The notes beneath the pieces were generated by a model that was not told where the DNA came from, did no database searches, and saw only the letters and a program-made list of their open reading frames with translations. A stretch of 64,000 nt of DNA, taken from assembly GCF_003265325.1 (NCBI RefSeq), contig NZ_QGNX01000002.1:496001-560000 (forward strand), written 5' to 3'. Position 1 is the first letter of the stretch, and each line of letters opens with the position of its first letter. This DNA comes from Oceanibium sediminis. Its GTDB lineage: Bacteria > Pseudomonadota > Alphaproteobacteria > Rhodobacterales > Rhodobacteraceae. This document shows positions 1 through 9,440 of the stretch, one piece after another. The position numbers and the translations under genes are program-made.

Positions 1-754
1 CGCCCGGCAGGCGGGGCTTGTCGCGCAGTGGATGGGCGTCGGCTTCATCCACGGCGTGATGAACACCGACAACACCGCCGTCTCGGGCGAGACGATCGAC
101 TATGGCCCTTGCGCCTTCATGGACGTCTACCACCCGGATACCGTCTTCAGCTCGATCGACCGGCAGGGGCGCTATGCCTATCGCAACCAGCCGGTGTTGA
201 TCCAGTGGAACCTGGCGCAGCTTGCCTCCGCGATGCTGCCCCTGCTCGGCCCGGACAAGGACGCCACCGTAGCTGCCGCGCAGGCGGTGATCGACGCGGT
301 GCCTGACATGTATCACGACGCCTGGCTGACAGTTTTCCGCCGGAAGTTCGGCCTGCGCGAAGCACGGGACGGCGACCCCGCTTTCATCGTGCAGGTCCTT
401 GACGCCATGGCCGGGGCGGAAGCAGATTTCACCCAAACCTTCCGCGCGTTGAGTGAAGGCACCCCCCTGCCACCGGCGCTGGCGGATGCGCGGGCGGCCT
501 GGGTGCAGCGCCTTGCCAACGAGGGCGCGACGCCCGAAGTGCGGCAGCAGGAGATGCAAGCCGTCAACCCCGCGATCATCCCGCGCAACCACGTGGTCGA
601 GGCGATGATCACCTCTGCCGTCGCGGGCGATTTCGCCCCCTTCCACGCCCTGACCGAGGCGTTGGCCAGCCCCTTCGAGGCCCCGGCAGACAGCCCCTAC
701 AGGGCTGCCCCCGCGGCGGGCGAGGAAGTGCTTCAGACGTTCTGCGGAACCTGA
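1..754 (+). CDS. selO: Protein adenylyltransferase SelO (YdiU family), C-terminal part
   Basis: This is the C-terminal 250 residues of a pseudokinase-fold enzyme that transfers AMP from ATP to hydroxyl side chains of target proteins (known for the family, linked to redox stress). The reading frame is open from base 2, so the start lies outside the window. The visible part begins in the kinase-like active site: HGVMNTDN followed by IDYGP carries the Asp/Asn residues expected for catalysis and metal binding, and the next block (QGRYAYRNQP, WNLAQLA) is diagnostic of the family. The protein ends TFCGT, which keeps the conserved C-terminal Cys that is selenocysteine in some homologues. It is convergent with phoB, 36 bp away, with a strong hairpin between the two stops. 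Confidence 0.93.
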   Translation, partial: ARQAGLVAQWMGVGFIHGVMNTDNTAVSGETIDYGPCAFMDVYHPDTVFSSIDRQGRYAYRNQPVLIQWNLAQLASAMLPLLGPDKDATVAAAQAVIDAVPDMYHDAWLTVFRRKFGLREARDGDPAFIVQVLDAMAGAEADFTQTFRALSEGTPLPPALADARAAWVQRLANEGATPEVRQQEMQAVNPAIIPRNHVVEAMITSAVAGDFAPFHALTEALASPFEAPADSPYRAAPAAGEEVLQTFCGT

Positions 755-757
755 GCG

Positions 758-784
758 CCCGCGCCGTGCCGAAGCCGGCGCGGG
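758..784. terminator. Hairpin between convergent selO and phoB
   Basis: Bases 758-765 (CCCGCGCC) pair perfectly with 777-784 (GGCGCGGG), leaving an 11-nt loop. The hairpin fills the 36-bp gap between the two convergent stop codons, so it could act on both strands. There is no T-run on either side, so intrinsic termination is inferred only from position and stem strength. Confidence 0.45.
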
Positions 785-790
785 AAGGTA

Positions 791-1489
791 TCAGCCGCCG
801 GTGTACGTCTCGTCCAGCGCGTAGCCGCTGGCGCGCACAGTGCGGATGGGATCGTTCTCGCCACGCTTGTTCAGGGCCTTGCGCAGGCGGCCGACGTGGA
901 CGTCCACGGTGCGGATTTCCACGTAGACGTCCGTACCCCACACCCGGTCGAGCAACTGCTCGCGCGAGAACACGCGACCGGGCCGCTGGATCAGGACATC
1001 GAGCAGGCGAAACTCGGTCGGGCCGAGGTGGATATCACGCTCCGCGCGGCGCACCCGCCGGGTTTCTCGATCCAGCACGATATCCGCGAAGGTCGCCACG
1101 TCCCCGGCAAGCGTCGGCCGGGTGCGGCGCAGGACGGCGCGCATCCTCGCGACCAGCTCCGTCATGGAGAAGGGCTTCGTCACGTAGTCATCGGCGCCGA
1201 TCTCAAGCCCGCGAATGCGGTCCTCCTCCTCGCCGCGGGCGGTCAGCATGATGACCGGCAGGTCCCGCGTCTCTGCCTGGGCGCGCAACTGGCGGCAGAT
1301 CTCCACGCCGGAGCGGTTGGGCAGCATCCAGTCCAGCAGGACGATGTCGGGCTTTTCCTCATCGACGGCCATCATGGCCTCATCGCCATCCGCGCTGCTC
1401 GCGACGGTGTAGCCCTCTTTTCCGAGGTTGTAGGACAGAAGCTGACGCAGCGCGTCCTCGTCCTCGACTATCAGTACCTTGGCACACAT
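791..1489 (-). CDS. phoB: Phosphate regulon response regulator PhoB
   Basis: A 232-aa OmpR-family response regulator that activates Pho-box promoters under phosphate starvation. The receiver domain (about 1-120) has the acidic pocket EDED, phospho-acceptor Asp53 in LLDWMLP and the switch Lys in DDYVTKPF. The winged-helix DNA-binding domain (about 135-225) has the typical RVFSREQLLDRVWG and RTVDVHVGRLRKAL elements. It is the last gene of the phoR-pstSCAB-phoU-phoB cluster, 11 bp after phoU. Phosphorylation by PhoR is expected from family knowledge. Start is the ATG at 1489. Confidence 0.96.
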   Translation of the reverse strand: MCAKVLIVEDEDALRQLLSYNLGKEGYTVASSADGDEAMMAVDEEKPDIVLLDWMLPNRSGVEICRQLRAQAETRDLPVIMLTARGEEEDRIRGLEIGADDYVTKPFSMTELVARMRAVLRRTRPTLAGDVATFADIVLDRETRRVRRAERDIHLGPTEFRLLDVLIQRPGRVFSREQLLDRVWGTDVYVEIRTVDVHVGRLRKALNKRGENDPIRTVRASGYALDETYTGG

Positions 1490-1500
1490 CGGGCCGCTCC

Positions 1501-2196
1501 CTATTCCGCGTCCAGGCCAACGGGTTCACCCTTGGGGCGATCATCGCCCAGGGGTTCGCCCTTCTGGATATAATAGACCATTTCCGAGATATGGGTCGTG
1601 TGATCGCCGATCCGCTCGAGGTTTTTCGCGATGAACAGCATCTGCGCGCCCGCGGTAATCATCCGGCTGTCTTCCATCATGTAGGTCAGAAGCTCACGGA
1701 ACAGGGCGTTGTACATCTCGTCCACCTCGACATCGCGCTGCCAGACGGCGACGGCGGCGTCGGTGTCGCGCGCGGTATAGGCATTCAGCACCTGCGACAG
1801 CTGCGCCTGGGTGGAACGGCCCATGCGGATGATCGAAGAGGTCAGCTTCACCGGACCGTGCTTCGTCACGACGATGGCGCGCTTGGCGATGTTCTTGGCA
1901 AGGTCGCCGATCCGCTCCAGCGTGGTGGAAATCTTGAGCGCAGAAATCAGCACCCGCAGGTCCTTGGCCATCGGCTGGCGCAGGGCGATCAGCTGGGTGG
2001 CGGCTTCCTCGACCTCGATCTCCAACTCGTCGATGCGCTTGTCGCGCGCGATCACGCGCTCGGCCAGCGCGGCGTCGCGCTTTTCGACGGCTTCCAGCGC
2101 CTGGGCCAGAAGCTCCTCAGCCAGCCCCCCCATCTCGGAGATACGCGCCTGAATCATCATCAGGTCGTCGTCGAAGGCGGTCACGATATGCGGCAT
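1501..2196 (-). CDS. phoU: Phosphate transport regulator PhoU
   Basis: A 231-aa cytoplasmic protein of two PhoU repeats (about 15-105 and 120-210), each an all-helical bundle with acidic metal-binding motifs such as ERIGDLAKNIAKR and ERIGDHTTHISEM. It couples Pst transporter activity to PhoR, keeping the Pho regulon off when phosphate is plentiful. It sits 35 bp after pstB and 11 bp before phoB in the same operon. A GAAAGG ribosome-binding site lies about 7 nt before the ATG. The last 15-20 residues are variable and contribute no recognised motif. Confidence 0.95.
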   Translation of the reverse strand: MPHIVTAFDDDLMMIQARISEMGGLAEELLAQALEAVEKRDAALAERVIARDKRIDELEIEVEEAATQLIALRQPMAKDLRVLISALKISTTLERIGDLAKNIAKRAIVVTKHGPVKLTSSIIRMGRSTQAQLSQVLNAYTARDTDAAVAVWQRDVEVDEMYNALFRELLTYMMEDSRMITAGAQMLFIAKNLERIGDHTTHISEMVYYIQKGEPLGDDRPKGEPVGLDAE

Positions 2197-2231
2197 TTCA
2201 GGGCCTTTCGGTCAAACAGGCGGCTGGTATG

Positions 2232-3041
2232 TCAGCCGTAACGCCCGGTGATGTAATCCTGGGTCTTGGGGTTTTCGGGGTTGGTGAAGATCTTCGGCGT
2301 ATCATCGTATTCCATCACCTCGCCCAGGTGGAAGAACGCCGTCTTCTGGCTGACGCGGGCGGCCTGCTGCATGGAATGGGTCACGATCACCACCGAGAAG
2401 GAGGAGCGCAGCTCATCGATCAGTTCCTCGATCTGCGCGGTGGCGATCGGGTCCAGCGCCGAGCACGGCTCGTCCATCAGAAGCACCTCGGGCGCCGTAG
2501 CGATGGCGCGCGCGATGCACAGGCGCTGCTGCTGGCCGCCGGACAGGCCGGTGCCCGGCTCGTTCAGGCGGTCCTTGGCTTCGTCCCAGATCGCGGCGCG
2601 GCGCAGGGACTTTTCCACCACCTCGTCAAGATCCGCCTTGTTCGACACAAGCCCGTGGATCCGCGGGCCGTAGGCCACGTTGTCATAGATCGACTTCGGG
2701 AAGGGGTTCGGCTTCTGGAACACCATGCCCACCTTGGCGCGCAACTGCACCGGATCGACCGAGCGCGCGTAGATATCGTCGCCGTCCATCAGGATCTGGC
2801 CGGTGATCCGGCACCCGTCGATGGTGTCGTTCATCCGGTTCAGGCAGCGCAGGAAGGTGGACTTTCCGCAGCCCGAGGGGCCGATGAACGCCGTCACCGT
2901 CTTGTCGAGGATATCGACATCGACGCCTTTGATCGCCTCGTTCGCGCCGTAGTAGACGTGCACGTCGCGGGCCTCGATCTTGTTGTCCTGGTGTCGGGCG
3001 GCCTGCTCGGCCATGCGCATATTGGTCATGTCAGTCTCCAT
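2232..3041 (-). CDS. pstB: Phosphate ABC transporter ATP-binding protein PstB
   Basis: A 269-aa ABC ATPase that powers high-affinity phosphate uptake as a dimer on PstA/PstC. Walker A is GPSGCGKST, the signature is LSGGQQQRL and Walker B is [13 protein letters not shown], followed by the switch His in VIVTHSM. The C-terminus ends [10 protein letters not shown], which is highly typical of PstB. The ATG at 3041 is followed in frame by a second ATG at 3029 with a closer GGAG, so translation may begin four residues later. It lies 13 bp after pstA. Confidence 0.96.
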   Translation of the reverse strand: METDMTNMRMAEQAARHQDNKIEARDVHVYYGANEAIKGVDVDILDKTVTAFIGPSGCGKSTFLRCLNRMNDTIDGCRITGQILMDGDDIYARSVDPVQLRAKVGMVFQKPNPFPKSIYDNVAYGPRIHGLVSNKADLDEVVEKSLRRAAIWDEAKDRLNEPGTGLSGGQQQRLCIARAIATAPEVLLMDEPCSALDPIATAQIEELIDELRSSFSVVIVTHSMQQAARVSQKTAFFHLGEVMEYDDTPKIFTNPENPKTQDYITGRYG

Positions 3042-3054
3042 GGGGCCTCTCGTT

Positions 3055-4842
3055 TCACCAACGGCGCTCGAACCGTTTTCGCAGGAATACCGCGATGGCG
3101 TTCATCACGACAAGGAACAGCAGAAGCATGCAGATTGCCGCGGCGGTGCGCGCCTCGAAGGCGCGCTCGGGGAAGTCGGACCAGCGGAACACCTGGACGG
3201 GCAGCACGGTGGCGCTGTCGGTGATGCCGGTGGGGATGTCGACGATGAAGGCGACCATGCCGATCATGATCAGCGGCGCGGTTTCGCCCAGCGCCTGCGC
3301 CATGCCAATGATTGTCCCGGTCAGGATGCCGGGCATCGCCAGGGGCAGCACGTGGTGGAAGCTGGTCTGCAAGCGCGATGCGCCAAGGCCCAGCGCCGCA
3401 TCGCGGATGGATGGCGGCACAGCGCGGATCGCCGCCCGCGATGCGATGATGATCGTCGGCAGCGTCATCAGCGCCAGCACGATACCACCAGCCAGCGGGC
3501 TGGAACGCGGCACGCCGAAGAAGCCGAGGAACACCGCGAGCCCGAGCAGACCAAAGACAATCGAGGGCACCGCAGCGAGGTTGTTGATATTGACCTCGAC
3601 GAAATCCGTGAACCGGTTCTTGGGCGCGAATTCCTCAAGGTAGATCGCCGCCATCACGCCGATGGGGAACGCCAGGCTGAAGGTGACGAGCATCGTCCAG
3701 AAGCTGCCCACGGCAGCGCCCCAGATCCCGGCTAGCTCAGGCTCGCGGCTGTCGCCTGCGCTGAAGAACCGGGTGTTGAACACCTGCTCGACCTGGCCCT
3801 GCTCCTTCAGCACCTCGACCATGGCGATCTGGCGGTCCGAGATCTTGCGCGCGGTTTCCGGCGTCTGGTGCAGGGAGTAGCTCCACTCCGAGGGCGCGGC
3901 ATTCTCGGCCGAGGGCTGGCCGTACAGTACCTCGCCCACGCCGCCGCTGGTGCTGACCTCGGTCATCTTGATCCAGGCGCCATTCACCTGCAGCAGCAGC
4001 GACGGGGCCGAGGTGGTCAGTGCCTCCTGCCCCAGGTCGGCGTTGGCGCGGACGTCCAGCGCATCGGCCTCGGCAAGCAGGCGGTCGGCCTCGGCCGCGC
4101 GGGCCTCGGACTGGGCCAGCAGGCTGGTGCGTTCGTCGGACTCGTCCATTTCGGCGGCATCTTCGGCGAAGACGCGCGCACCCCGGTCCTGCAACCGGGC
4201 CTGGTTGCGCAGGAAGGCCGCCTGATCGCTCAGCAGGTCCTTCACCTCGGCCAGCGCGTTGGCGAAATCCGGCGCGCTGGACTCGATGGTGGCCACCTCG
4301 CCATCCTCGTCGAGGGTGACGCTCAGGTTGCCCGAATGATCCTGCGGCCGCAACGCGCCGTACCGGCCCTTCAGGTAAAGGTCCGTCACGTCCGAGGCGA
4401 GCATGGGCACCGCCACCGTCTGCCCCAGAAGGGAGGGGTCCGCCATCACCTGCTCACGCAGTTCGAATTGCGCGCCGCCGCTGACGATGCCGTAAAGCTC
4501 ACGCCGCGCGCTCCGCCCCGAGACGGATGGGAAGGTTTCCTTCAGCACGTCCTTCACGAGCCCGTCGTAGTTGTAGCGCCCGATTTCCGCCGGATCCCCC
4601 GTGCCCTCGGGGTCGATTTCCTCCGGATCCAGGGGCACGTCCAGCGTGATGTAAGTCTCGGTCAGGGCGTCGACCGCCTGGCCGACCACGGTGGACATAA
4701 GCGTCACCAGCGCCAGCGCCGCCAGCGAGATGGCGGCGATTCCATAGGCTTTCAGCCGCACCTCGGCACGGCGCCGCTTCCTCAGCCGGGACAGGGCGGC
4801 GGCAGAACCGTGAGAGGTGGAAAGATCGGACAGCGCAACCAT
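3055..4842 (-). CDS. pstA: Phosphate ABC transporter permease PstA, long form with coiled-coil insertion
   Basis: An inner-membrane permease of the Pst phosphate importer, 595 aa against about 280-450 in most relatives. One membrane segment at about 30-52 is followed by a long region expected to be periplasmic (about 55-365). That region contains a charged, Ala/Glu-rich stretch at roughly 190-265 that looks like a coiled coil. The C-terminal 225 residues are the binding-protein-dependent permease domain, with several membrane helices and the PstA hallmark [12 protein letters not shown] chose the ATG at 4842, with GAGGG about 8 nt upstream, over an adjacent TTG. It lies 11 bp after pstC. Confidence 0.93.
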   Translation of the reverse strand: MVALSDLSTSHGSAAALSRLRKRRRAEVRLKAYGIAAISLAALALVTLMSTVVGQAVDALTETYITLDVPLDPEEIDPEGTGDPAEIGRYNYDGLVKDVLKETFPSVSGRSARRELYGIVSGGAQFELREQVMADPSLLGQTVAVPMLASDVTDLYLKGRYGALRPQDHSGNLSVTLDEDGEVATIESSAPDFANALAEVKDLLSDQAAFLRNQARLQDRGARVFAEDAAEMDESDERTSLLAQSEARAAEADRLLAEADALDVRANADLGQEALTTSAPSLLLQVNGAWIKMTEVSTSGGVGEVLYGQPSAENAAPSEWSYSLHQTPETARKISDRQIAMVEVLKEQGQVEQVFNTRFFSAGDSREPELAGIWGAAVGSFWTMLVTFSLAFPIGVMAAIYLEEFAPKNRFTDFVEVNINNLAAVPSIVFGLLGLAVFLGFFGVPRSSPLAGGIVLALMTLPTIIIASRAAIRAVPPSIRDAALGLGASRLQTSFHHVLPLAMPGILTGTIIGMAQALGETAPLIMIGMVAFIVDIPTGITDSATVLPVQVFRWSDFPERAFEARTAAAICMLLLFLVVMNAIAVFLRKRFERRW

Positions 4843-4853
4843 CAACGGAACCC

Positions 4854-6230
4854 TCAGTCGTACATTTCGCGGTACTTGCGGACCGTCCGCAAGGCGTAGA
4901 TGTTCAGCGCCAGAGTGATGCAGAACAGCGTGAACCCCAGCGTGAACGCCGGGCCGGCGGCGGTCGACGCCTCCGTGTCGCCGGTGATCAGCATGACGAT
5001 CTGAACGGTCACCGTCGTGACCGCCTCAAGCGGGTTCAGGGTCAGGTTCGCGCCCTGCCCCGCGGCCATGACGACGATCATCGTCTCACCCACCGCGCGG
5101 GAGATCCCGAGCAGCACTGCCGAAACGATCCCCGGCAGGGCCGCGGGCAGCACCACCTGGCGGATGGTTTCCGCCTTCGTCGCGCCCAGCCCGTAAGAGC
5201 CGTCGCGCAGCGACTGGGGCACCGCGTTGATCACGTCGTCGGACAGCGAAGAGATGAACGGAATGATCATGATCCCCATCACCACCCCGGCCGCCAGCGC
5301 GGATTCCGAGGCGACGTCCAGGCCGATCGACTCGCCCGTCCGCCGGATGAACGGCGCGACCGTGATCGCGGCGAAGAAACCGTAGACCACCGTCGGTACC
5401 CCGGCCAGGATCTCCAGCATCGGCTTGGCGATGGCGCGCACGCGCTTGGACGCGAAGTCAGACAGGTAGATCGCGGCGAAAAGCCCGATCGGCACCGCGA
5501 CCAGCATCGCGATGATGGTGATCAGGAAGGTGCCCGCGAACAGCGGCACCGCGCCCACGCGATCCGGGTCCATTTGGCCCGCGCTGACCCCGGACAGGGG
5601 CGACCAGCGGGTACCGAACAGGTACTTGTCGACCCGCCAGCCGATCTTGTCGAAGAAGCTCAGCGTCTCGAAGATCAGGCTCAGCACGATCCCGATGGTC
5701 GTCAGCACTGCTATCACGGCACAGGCGGCCAGGATGCCGCGCAGGATCTGCTCCGAGCGGTTGCGCGCCCGGAATCCGAGGCTGACACTGCGAAGCGCCT
5801 GCCCCCCGGTCAGCGAGGCCACGATCAGCCCCAGGCCGAGCGCGCCCCAGACGCGCATCCCCTCAAGCTGGGTAAAGCGTACCGCCACCGCCTGGCGCAG
5901 CGCGTCGTCCTGGCTGGACAAGCGCCCCTCGGCCAGGGCGATGGCGTCGGACAGGACAAGCTGCCGCTCGATCCGCAGGGCGTCGGGCAGCGCATCGGCG
6001 ATCTGGGACATCAGCGCCGCATTGATCGCGATGTTGCCGCCGATGGTCACCACCATCAGCGTGGCGCTGCCAGCCAGCGCGGCGATCAGAAAGGCATAAA
6101 GCCCGTGATAGCCCGGGCGTGAGTGCAGCTGCGCAAGGTTCCCGTCGGCGACGCCAAAGGCCTGCCGACGCGCCAGCGCCATGAACATGAACGCCAGTCC
6201 GATCACAATCAGGAACGCGGTACCGATCAT
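4854..6230 (-). CDS. pstC: Phosphate ABC transporter permease PstC
   Basis: The partner permease of PstA, 458 aa. The N-terminus holds two extra membrane segments (about 2-24 and 42-68) and a soluble stretch of the type found in long alphaproteobacterial PstC proteins. The permease core begins near residue 170 and carries the loop SRAVGETMIVVMAAGQ near the end, which is characteristic of PstC. The ATG at 6230 is preceded by GAGGGG. The gene follows pstS after about 110 bp and leads directly into pstA. Membrane topology is inferred from hydrophobic runs, not computed. Confidence 0.94.
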   Translation of the reverse strand: MIGTAFLIVIGLAFMFMALARRQAFGVADGNLAQLHSRPGYHGLYAFLIAALAGSATLMVVTIGGNIAINAALMSQIADALPDALRIERQLVLSDAIALAEGRLSSQDDALRQAVAVRFTQLEGMRVWGALGLGLIVASLTGGQALRSVSLGFRARNRSEQILRGILAACAVIAVLTTIGIVLSLIFETLSFFDKIGWRVDKYLFGTRWSPLSGVSAGQMDPDRVGAVPLFAGTFLITIIAMLVAVPIGLFAAIYLSDFASKRVRAIAKPMLEILAGVPTVVYGFFAAITVAPFIRRTGESIGLDVASESALAAGVVMGIMIIPFISSLSDDVINAVPQSLRDGSYGLGATKAETIRQVVLPAALPGIVSAVLLGISRAVGETMIVVMAAGQGANLTLNPLEAVTTVTVQIVMLITGDTEASTAAGPAFTLGFTLFCITLALNIYALRTVRKYREMYD

Positions 6231-6341
6231 CGCTGCTGCCCCTCAAGCGGCGCCAATCGCGCGCCGCGTCTTCGTTGTTGTCACGTCGCGGCCCGGGCCG
6301 CGATCCATCGCGCCCCGGGCCAGTAGCTCATCCGGTCGGGA

Positions 6342-7328
6342 TCAATCCCACTCGGAACCGGTCATCGGCGTCATGTTCGCAATCGCATCTGCGTTCGCTT
6401 CGAATGCCTCTTCGGGCAGCGGGATCAGGCCCTTGTCGACAAGGTAGCCATCTTCGCCGGCAGCCGCGTCCGAGGCGAATTCCGCGGCATATTCAGCCAG
6501 ACCGGGAACCACGCCCACATGGGCTTTCTTGATGTAGTAGTAGAGCGAGCGCGACACCGGGTAGTCGCCGTCGGCAATCGCCTCGAAGGTCGGCTCGACA
6601 CCGTCCACGGTGGCGCCTTTCAGCGCATCGGAGTTCTGGTCGAGGAACGAGAAGCCGAAGACGCCCAGCGCGTTCGGGTTCGCTTCCAGCTTGGAAACAA
6701 TCAGGTTGTCGTTCTCACCGGCGTCGACATAGACGCCGTCTTCGCGGATGGAAATGCCCTCACACGGGATGCCAGCGCCTTCGCAGGCCTCTTCGATCAC
6801 CAGCTCTTCAAAGGCATCGCGCGTGCCCGAGGACGGCGGCGGGCCAAGAACCTCGATCTCGATCGCGGGCAGCGAGGGATCGACCTCGGACCAGAGCGTC
6901 GGCTTCGGGCCCTGCTCGGCAAGCGCGATCACCAGGTGCTCACGGGTCAGCGCGAAGGTCGGACCGGAGGTCGCGTTCGCCACGACGATGCCGTCATAAC
7001 CGATCTTGGATTCGACGATCTCGGTCACGCCGTTTTCGTTGCACAGCTCGAATTCGGACGCCTTCATGCGGCGCGAGGCGTTGGTGATGTCGGGATGCTC
7101 GACACCCACACCGGCACAGAACAGCTTCAGACCGCCGCCCGAACCGGTGGACTCGACGACCGGCGTCGCAAAGTCGGTCGTCTTGCCGAACTGCTCGGCC
7201 ACGGCGGTGGAAAACGGGAAGACGGTGGACGAGCCGACGATGCGGATCTGATCGCGGGCCTGTGCAGCACCCGCTGCAACGACGAGAGCGCCGGCCAGCG
7301 CGATGGAAACGGTATGGGTAAGTTTCAC
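6342..7328 (-). CDS. pstS: Periplasmic phosphate-binding protein PstS
   Basis: The substrate-binding component of the Pst importer, 328 aa. The start is most likely the GTG at 7328, which has GGAGAG six nt upstream and opens directly into a Sec signal peptide: Lys at position 2, a hydrophobic core, then a cleavage-like AQA before RDQI. Mature-protein motifs are IRIVGSSTVFPFS, STGSGGGLKLFCAG and PSSGTRDAFEELV, which form the phosphate-binding loops in PstS. A longer in-frame opening exists but would bury the signal peptide and run across the Pho box. It is the first gene after the Pho box. Confidence 0.95.
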   Translation of the reverse strand: MKLTHTVSIALAGALVVAAGAAQARDQIRIVGSSTVFPFSTAVAEQFGKTTDFATPVVESTGSGGGLKLFCAGVGVEHPDITNASRRMKASEFELCNENGVTEIVESKIGYDGIVVANATSGPTFALTREHLVIALAEQGPKPTLWSEVDPSLPAIEIEVLGPPPSSGTRDAFEELVIEEACEGAGIPCEGISIREDGVYVDAGENDNLIVSKLEANPNALGVFGFSFLDQNSDALKGATVDGVEPTFEAIADGDYPVSRSLYYYIKKAHVGVVPGLAEYAAEFASDAAAGEDGYLVDKGLIPLPEEAFEANADAIANMTPMTGSEWD

Positions 7329-7446
7329 GGGGATCTCTCCGGATACTTGCTGATGGGACACGAAGCCGCCCTTGAACGCGATGCTCCGCCACATCGGGCG
7401 TACCCCGATGCTCGCCGGCAACCTAGCCAGCCGCGGCGACATCTTT

Positions 7447-7475
7447 ATTTCAGTTGCGCGACAGTTATATGACAC
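7447..7475 (-). promoter_or_regulatory. Pho box upstream of pstS
   Basis: Read on the minus strand, this site holds three heptamers spaced by exactly 4 bp: GTGTCAT, CTGTCGC and CTGAAAT. The first two fit the PhoB-binding consensus CTGTCAT-N4-CTGTCAT closely; the third is degenerate. The site begins 119 bp before the pstS GTG and ends just inside the phoR-pstS gap, 15 bp after the phoR stop. It should make pstSCAB-phoUB phosphate-controlled independently of phoR transcription. Confidence 0.85.
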
Positions 7476-7490
7476 CGTAACCATTTGTTA

Positions 7491-8780
7491 TTACGCGTCA
7501 TTCCTTGAGGCCCCGACAGAATCACCCGATTCCAGTGCCAGCGGAAGCCAGATCGTGAACCGGCTGCCCTCCCCCGGTTTCGACTGTATGTCCAGTGTGC
7601 CGCCATGGCGGGTCATGATGTGCTTGATGATCGCCAGCCCCAGCCCGGTGCCGCCCACCTCGGCGCTTTTCTTGTTGCTGACGCGGTAGAACCGTTCGGT
7701 GATCCGCGGGATATGCTCGCGCGCGATGCCGGGGCCCTCGTCGATCACGGAAACCCCGGTCATGCCCGGGAATCGCGGGTCCTTCTCCGCCGGAACGACG
7801 CGGACGCGCCCGCCCGAGCGGCCGTACTTGATCGCGTTGTCGATCAGGTTGACCGTGACCTGGGAAATCTGGTCGCGATCCGCAAGAACCTCGACATCGC
7901 CTTGGTCCAGGTCGAGGTCCAGCATCAGCAGCACGTCCGACCGGCTGGCCAGCGGGAACAGCGCCTCGGCGGCCTCGGCCACGGTCCGGCGCAGGGGAAT
8001 CCGCGCCTCCGGGCGCTGGTGGGCGTTCAGCTCGATCCGGTTGAGCGACATCAGGTCGTCCACCAGCCGCTGCATCCGGCTCGCCTGTTGCAGCATGATG
8101 CCAAGGAACAGCTCGCGCGCCTCCGGGTCGTCCCGCGCATGGCCCTGCAACGTCTCGATATAACCAAGGATGGAGGCCAGCGGCGTGCGCAGCTCATGGC
8201 TCGCGTTGGCAACGAAGTCGGACCTGGTCTGCAGCATCGCCTTGTCGCGGGTGCGATCCTCGATCAGCACGAGGACCTGCGCCCCGTCTCCGAAAGCGCC
8301 GCCCGCACCCTCCGGCAAGTAGGAGGCCCGCGCCTCGTAGTGCCGCTCCTGGTCCTGCAACTGGGTGAAGGTGAAACTGCGGTCCCGCCCGTCCCGGAGC
8401 ACCGATTCGACGGCTTCGATGAACCCCGGCGCGCGGGTCGCGTTTGAATAATGCGCCCCGACCCTGGCCTGCGGCAACATGCCGTGCGCCGCCGGGTTCA
8501 CGTAGGTCAGACGCCGGTCCTGGCCGACCACGATCAGCGGCGCGGGCAGCCGCTGCAACAGGGCCTGACCGAATCCGCCGGGCAGCGGCGGGGCATCGCG
8601 CGCCGGCGCCTGGTCGGGCACCGGGGCCCGGCCGCTCGCGCCAAGCGCGACGGCAAGGCCGAAGACGCCAAGGATCGCGATCGTCTCGCCCAGGGGGCCA
8701 AGGCCCAGGGTGCCGCCGACAAGCACGATCGCCACACAGGCGAACGCCAACCAGGCGAGGGTTCCGGAACGCACGGGCAT
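7491..8780 (-). CDS. phoR: Phosphate regulon sensor histidine kinase PhoR
   Basis: A 429-aa membrane histidine kinase that phosphorylates PhoB. The N-terminus has two short membrane segments (about 7-25 and 30-48) with almost no periplasmic loop, as expected for PhoR, which senses through the Pst/PhoU complex. A PAS-like domain follows (about 75-185). The dimerisation/phospho-acceptor helix contains FVANASHELRTPL. The ATPase domain has the N box NLIDNAIKYG, the G1 box DEGPGIA, the F box ERFYRV and the G2 box GGTGLGLAI. It is the first gene of the phosphate cluster. Confidence 0.95.
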   Translation of the reverse strand: MPVRSGTLAWLAFACVAIVLVGGTLGLGPLGETIAILGVFGLAVALGASGRAPVPDQAPARDAPPLPGGFGQALLQRLPAPLIVVGQDRRLTYVNPAAHGMLPQARVGAHYSNATRAPGFIEAVESVLRDGRDRSFTFTQLQDQERHYEARASYLPEGAGGAFGDGAQVLVLIEDRTRDKAMLQTRSDFVANASHELRTPLASILGYIETLQGHARDDPEARELFLGIMLQQASRMQRLVDDLMSLNRIELNAHQRPEARIPLRRTVAEAAEALFPLASRSDVLLMLDLDLDQGDVEVLADRDQISQVTVNLIDNAIKYGRSGGRVRVVPAEKDPRFPGMTGVSVIDEGPGIAREHIPRITERFYRVSNKKSAEVGGTGLGLAIIKHIMTRHGGTLDIQSKPGEGSRFTIWLPLALESGDSVGASRNDA

Positions 8781-8919
8781 CTGGTGGCCGTCCTTCCTGC
8801 TTTTCCGTTCGCGCGCTGCCTAACACCCCGCGCCCGTTCTGAGAAGCGGCATTGCATTCCGCGTGTCCATGGCTATCTGTCGACGGACGGCATTTGCGCC
8901 GTCGTACCGGGACCGAAAG

Positions 8920-9336
8920 ATGATCCGCTACCGACTGACCTGCGCCCAGGGGCATGATTTCGAAAGCTGGTTTTCCAGCGGCAAGGACTATGACCGGCTG
9001 GAAGCCTCCGGCCACCTCGCCTGCGCCGTCTGCGGCGGCGGCGGCGTGAAAAAAGCCCTGATGGCCCCGAAAGTCGTCACCCAGGACGAGGCCGCGCGCC
9101 CCCTGTCGCAACCGGCCAGCGCCGCAGAACAGGCGCTGAAGACCCTGCGCAATAAAATCGAATCCGAAGCGACCGACGTCGGCCGGAACTTCGCCACCGA
9201 AGCCCGCGCCCAGCACGAAGGCACACGTCCCCAACGCCCCATCTACGGCGAGGCGAAACTCGAAGACGCCCGCGCCCTGATCGAGGAAGGCATCCCCGTC
9301 GCCCCCCTCCCCTGGAGCCGCAAGGCCACGAACTGA
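8920..9336 (+). CDS. DUF1178 family protein
   Basis: A 138-aa soluble protein of unknown function, widely conserved in proteobacteria. The family signature is at the N-terminus: MIRYRLTC, GHDFESWF and then a CxVC pair, giving Cys residues that look able to bind a metal. The C-terminal half ends in IPVAPLPW, also typical. The ATG at 8920 is chosen because the family starts with MIRY; an in-frame ATG at 8863 would add an unrelated leader. It diverges from phoR and is not obviously linked to phosphate metabolism. Confidence 0.85.
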   Translation: MIRYRLTCAQGHDFESWFSSGKDYDRLEASGHLACAVCGGGGVKKALMAPKVVTQDEAARPLSQPASAAEQALKTLRNKIESEATDVGRNFATEARAQHEGTRPQRPIYGEAKLEDARALIEEGIPVAPLPWSRKATN

Positions 9337-9357
9337 CCGCCCCCACTTGGGAAGCCC

Positions 9358-9391
9358 CCTTCCAAAGTCCCCAAATATCCCCGCGGGAGGC
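9358..9391 (+). repeat. Dispersed 34-bp repeat, copy 1
   Basis: This differs at three positions from the two identical copies at 29144-29177 and 42129-42162. It begins CCTTCCAAAGT, has CAAATATCCCC in the middle and ends GGGAGGC. It lies 21 bp after the DUF1178 stop codon, in front of two strong hairpins. Confidence 0.75.
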
Positions 9392-9406
9392 AAGAATCCC
9401 TCCGGA

Positions 9407-9427
9407 CCCGTGGATGAAATCCACGGG
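9407..9427. repeat. Short perfect hairpin (9-bp stem)
   Basis: CCCGTGGAT at 9407-9415 pairs with ATCCACGGG at 9419-9427 around a 3-nt loop. It stands between repeat copy 1 and a longer hairpin at 9441-9474. It may help end transcription of the DUF1178 gene, but no T-run follows. Confidence 0.5.
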
Positions 9428-9440
9428 CCTAGCCCAACGG

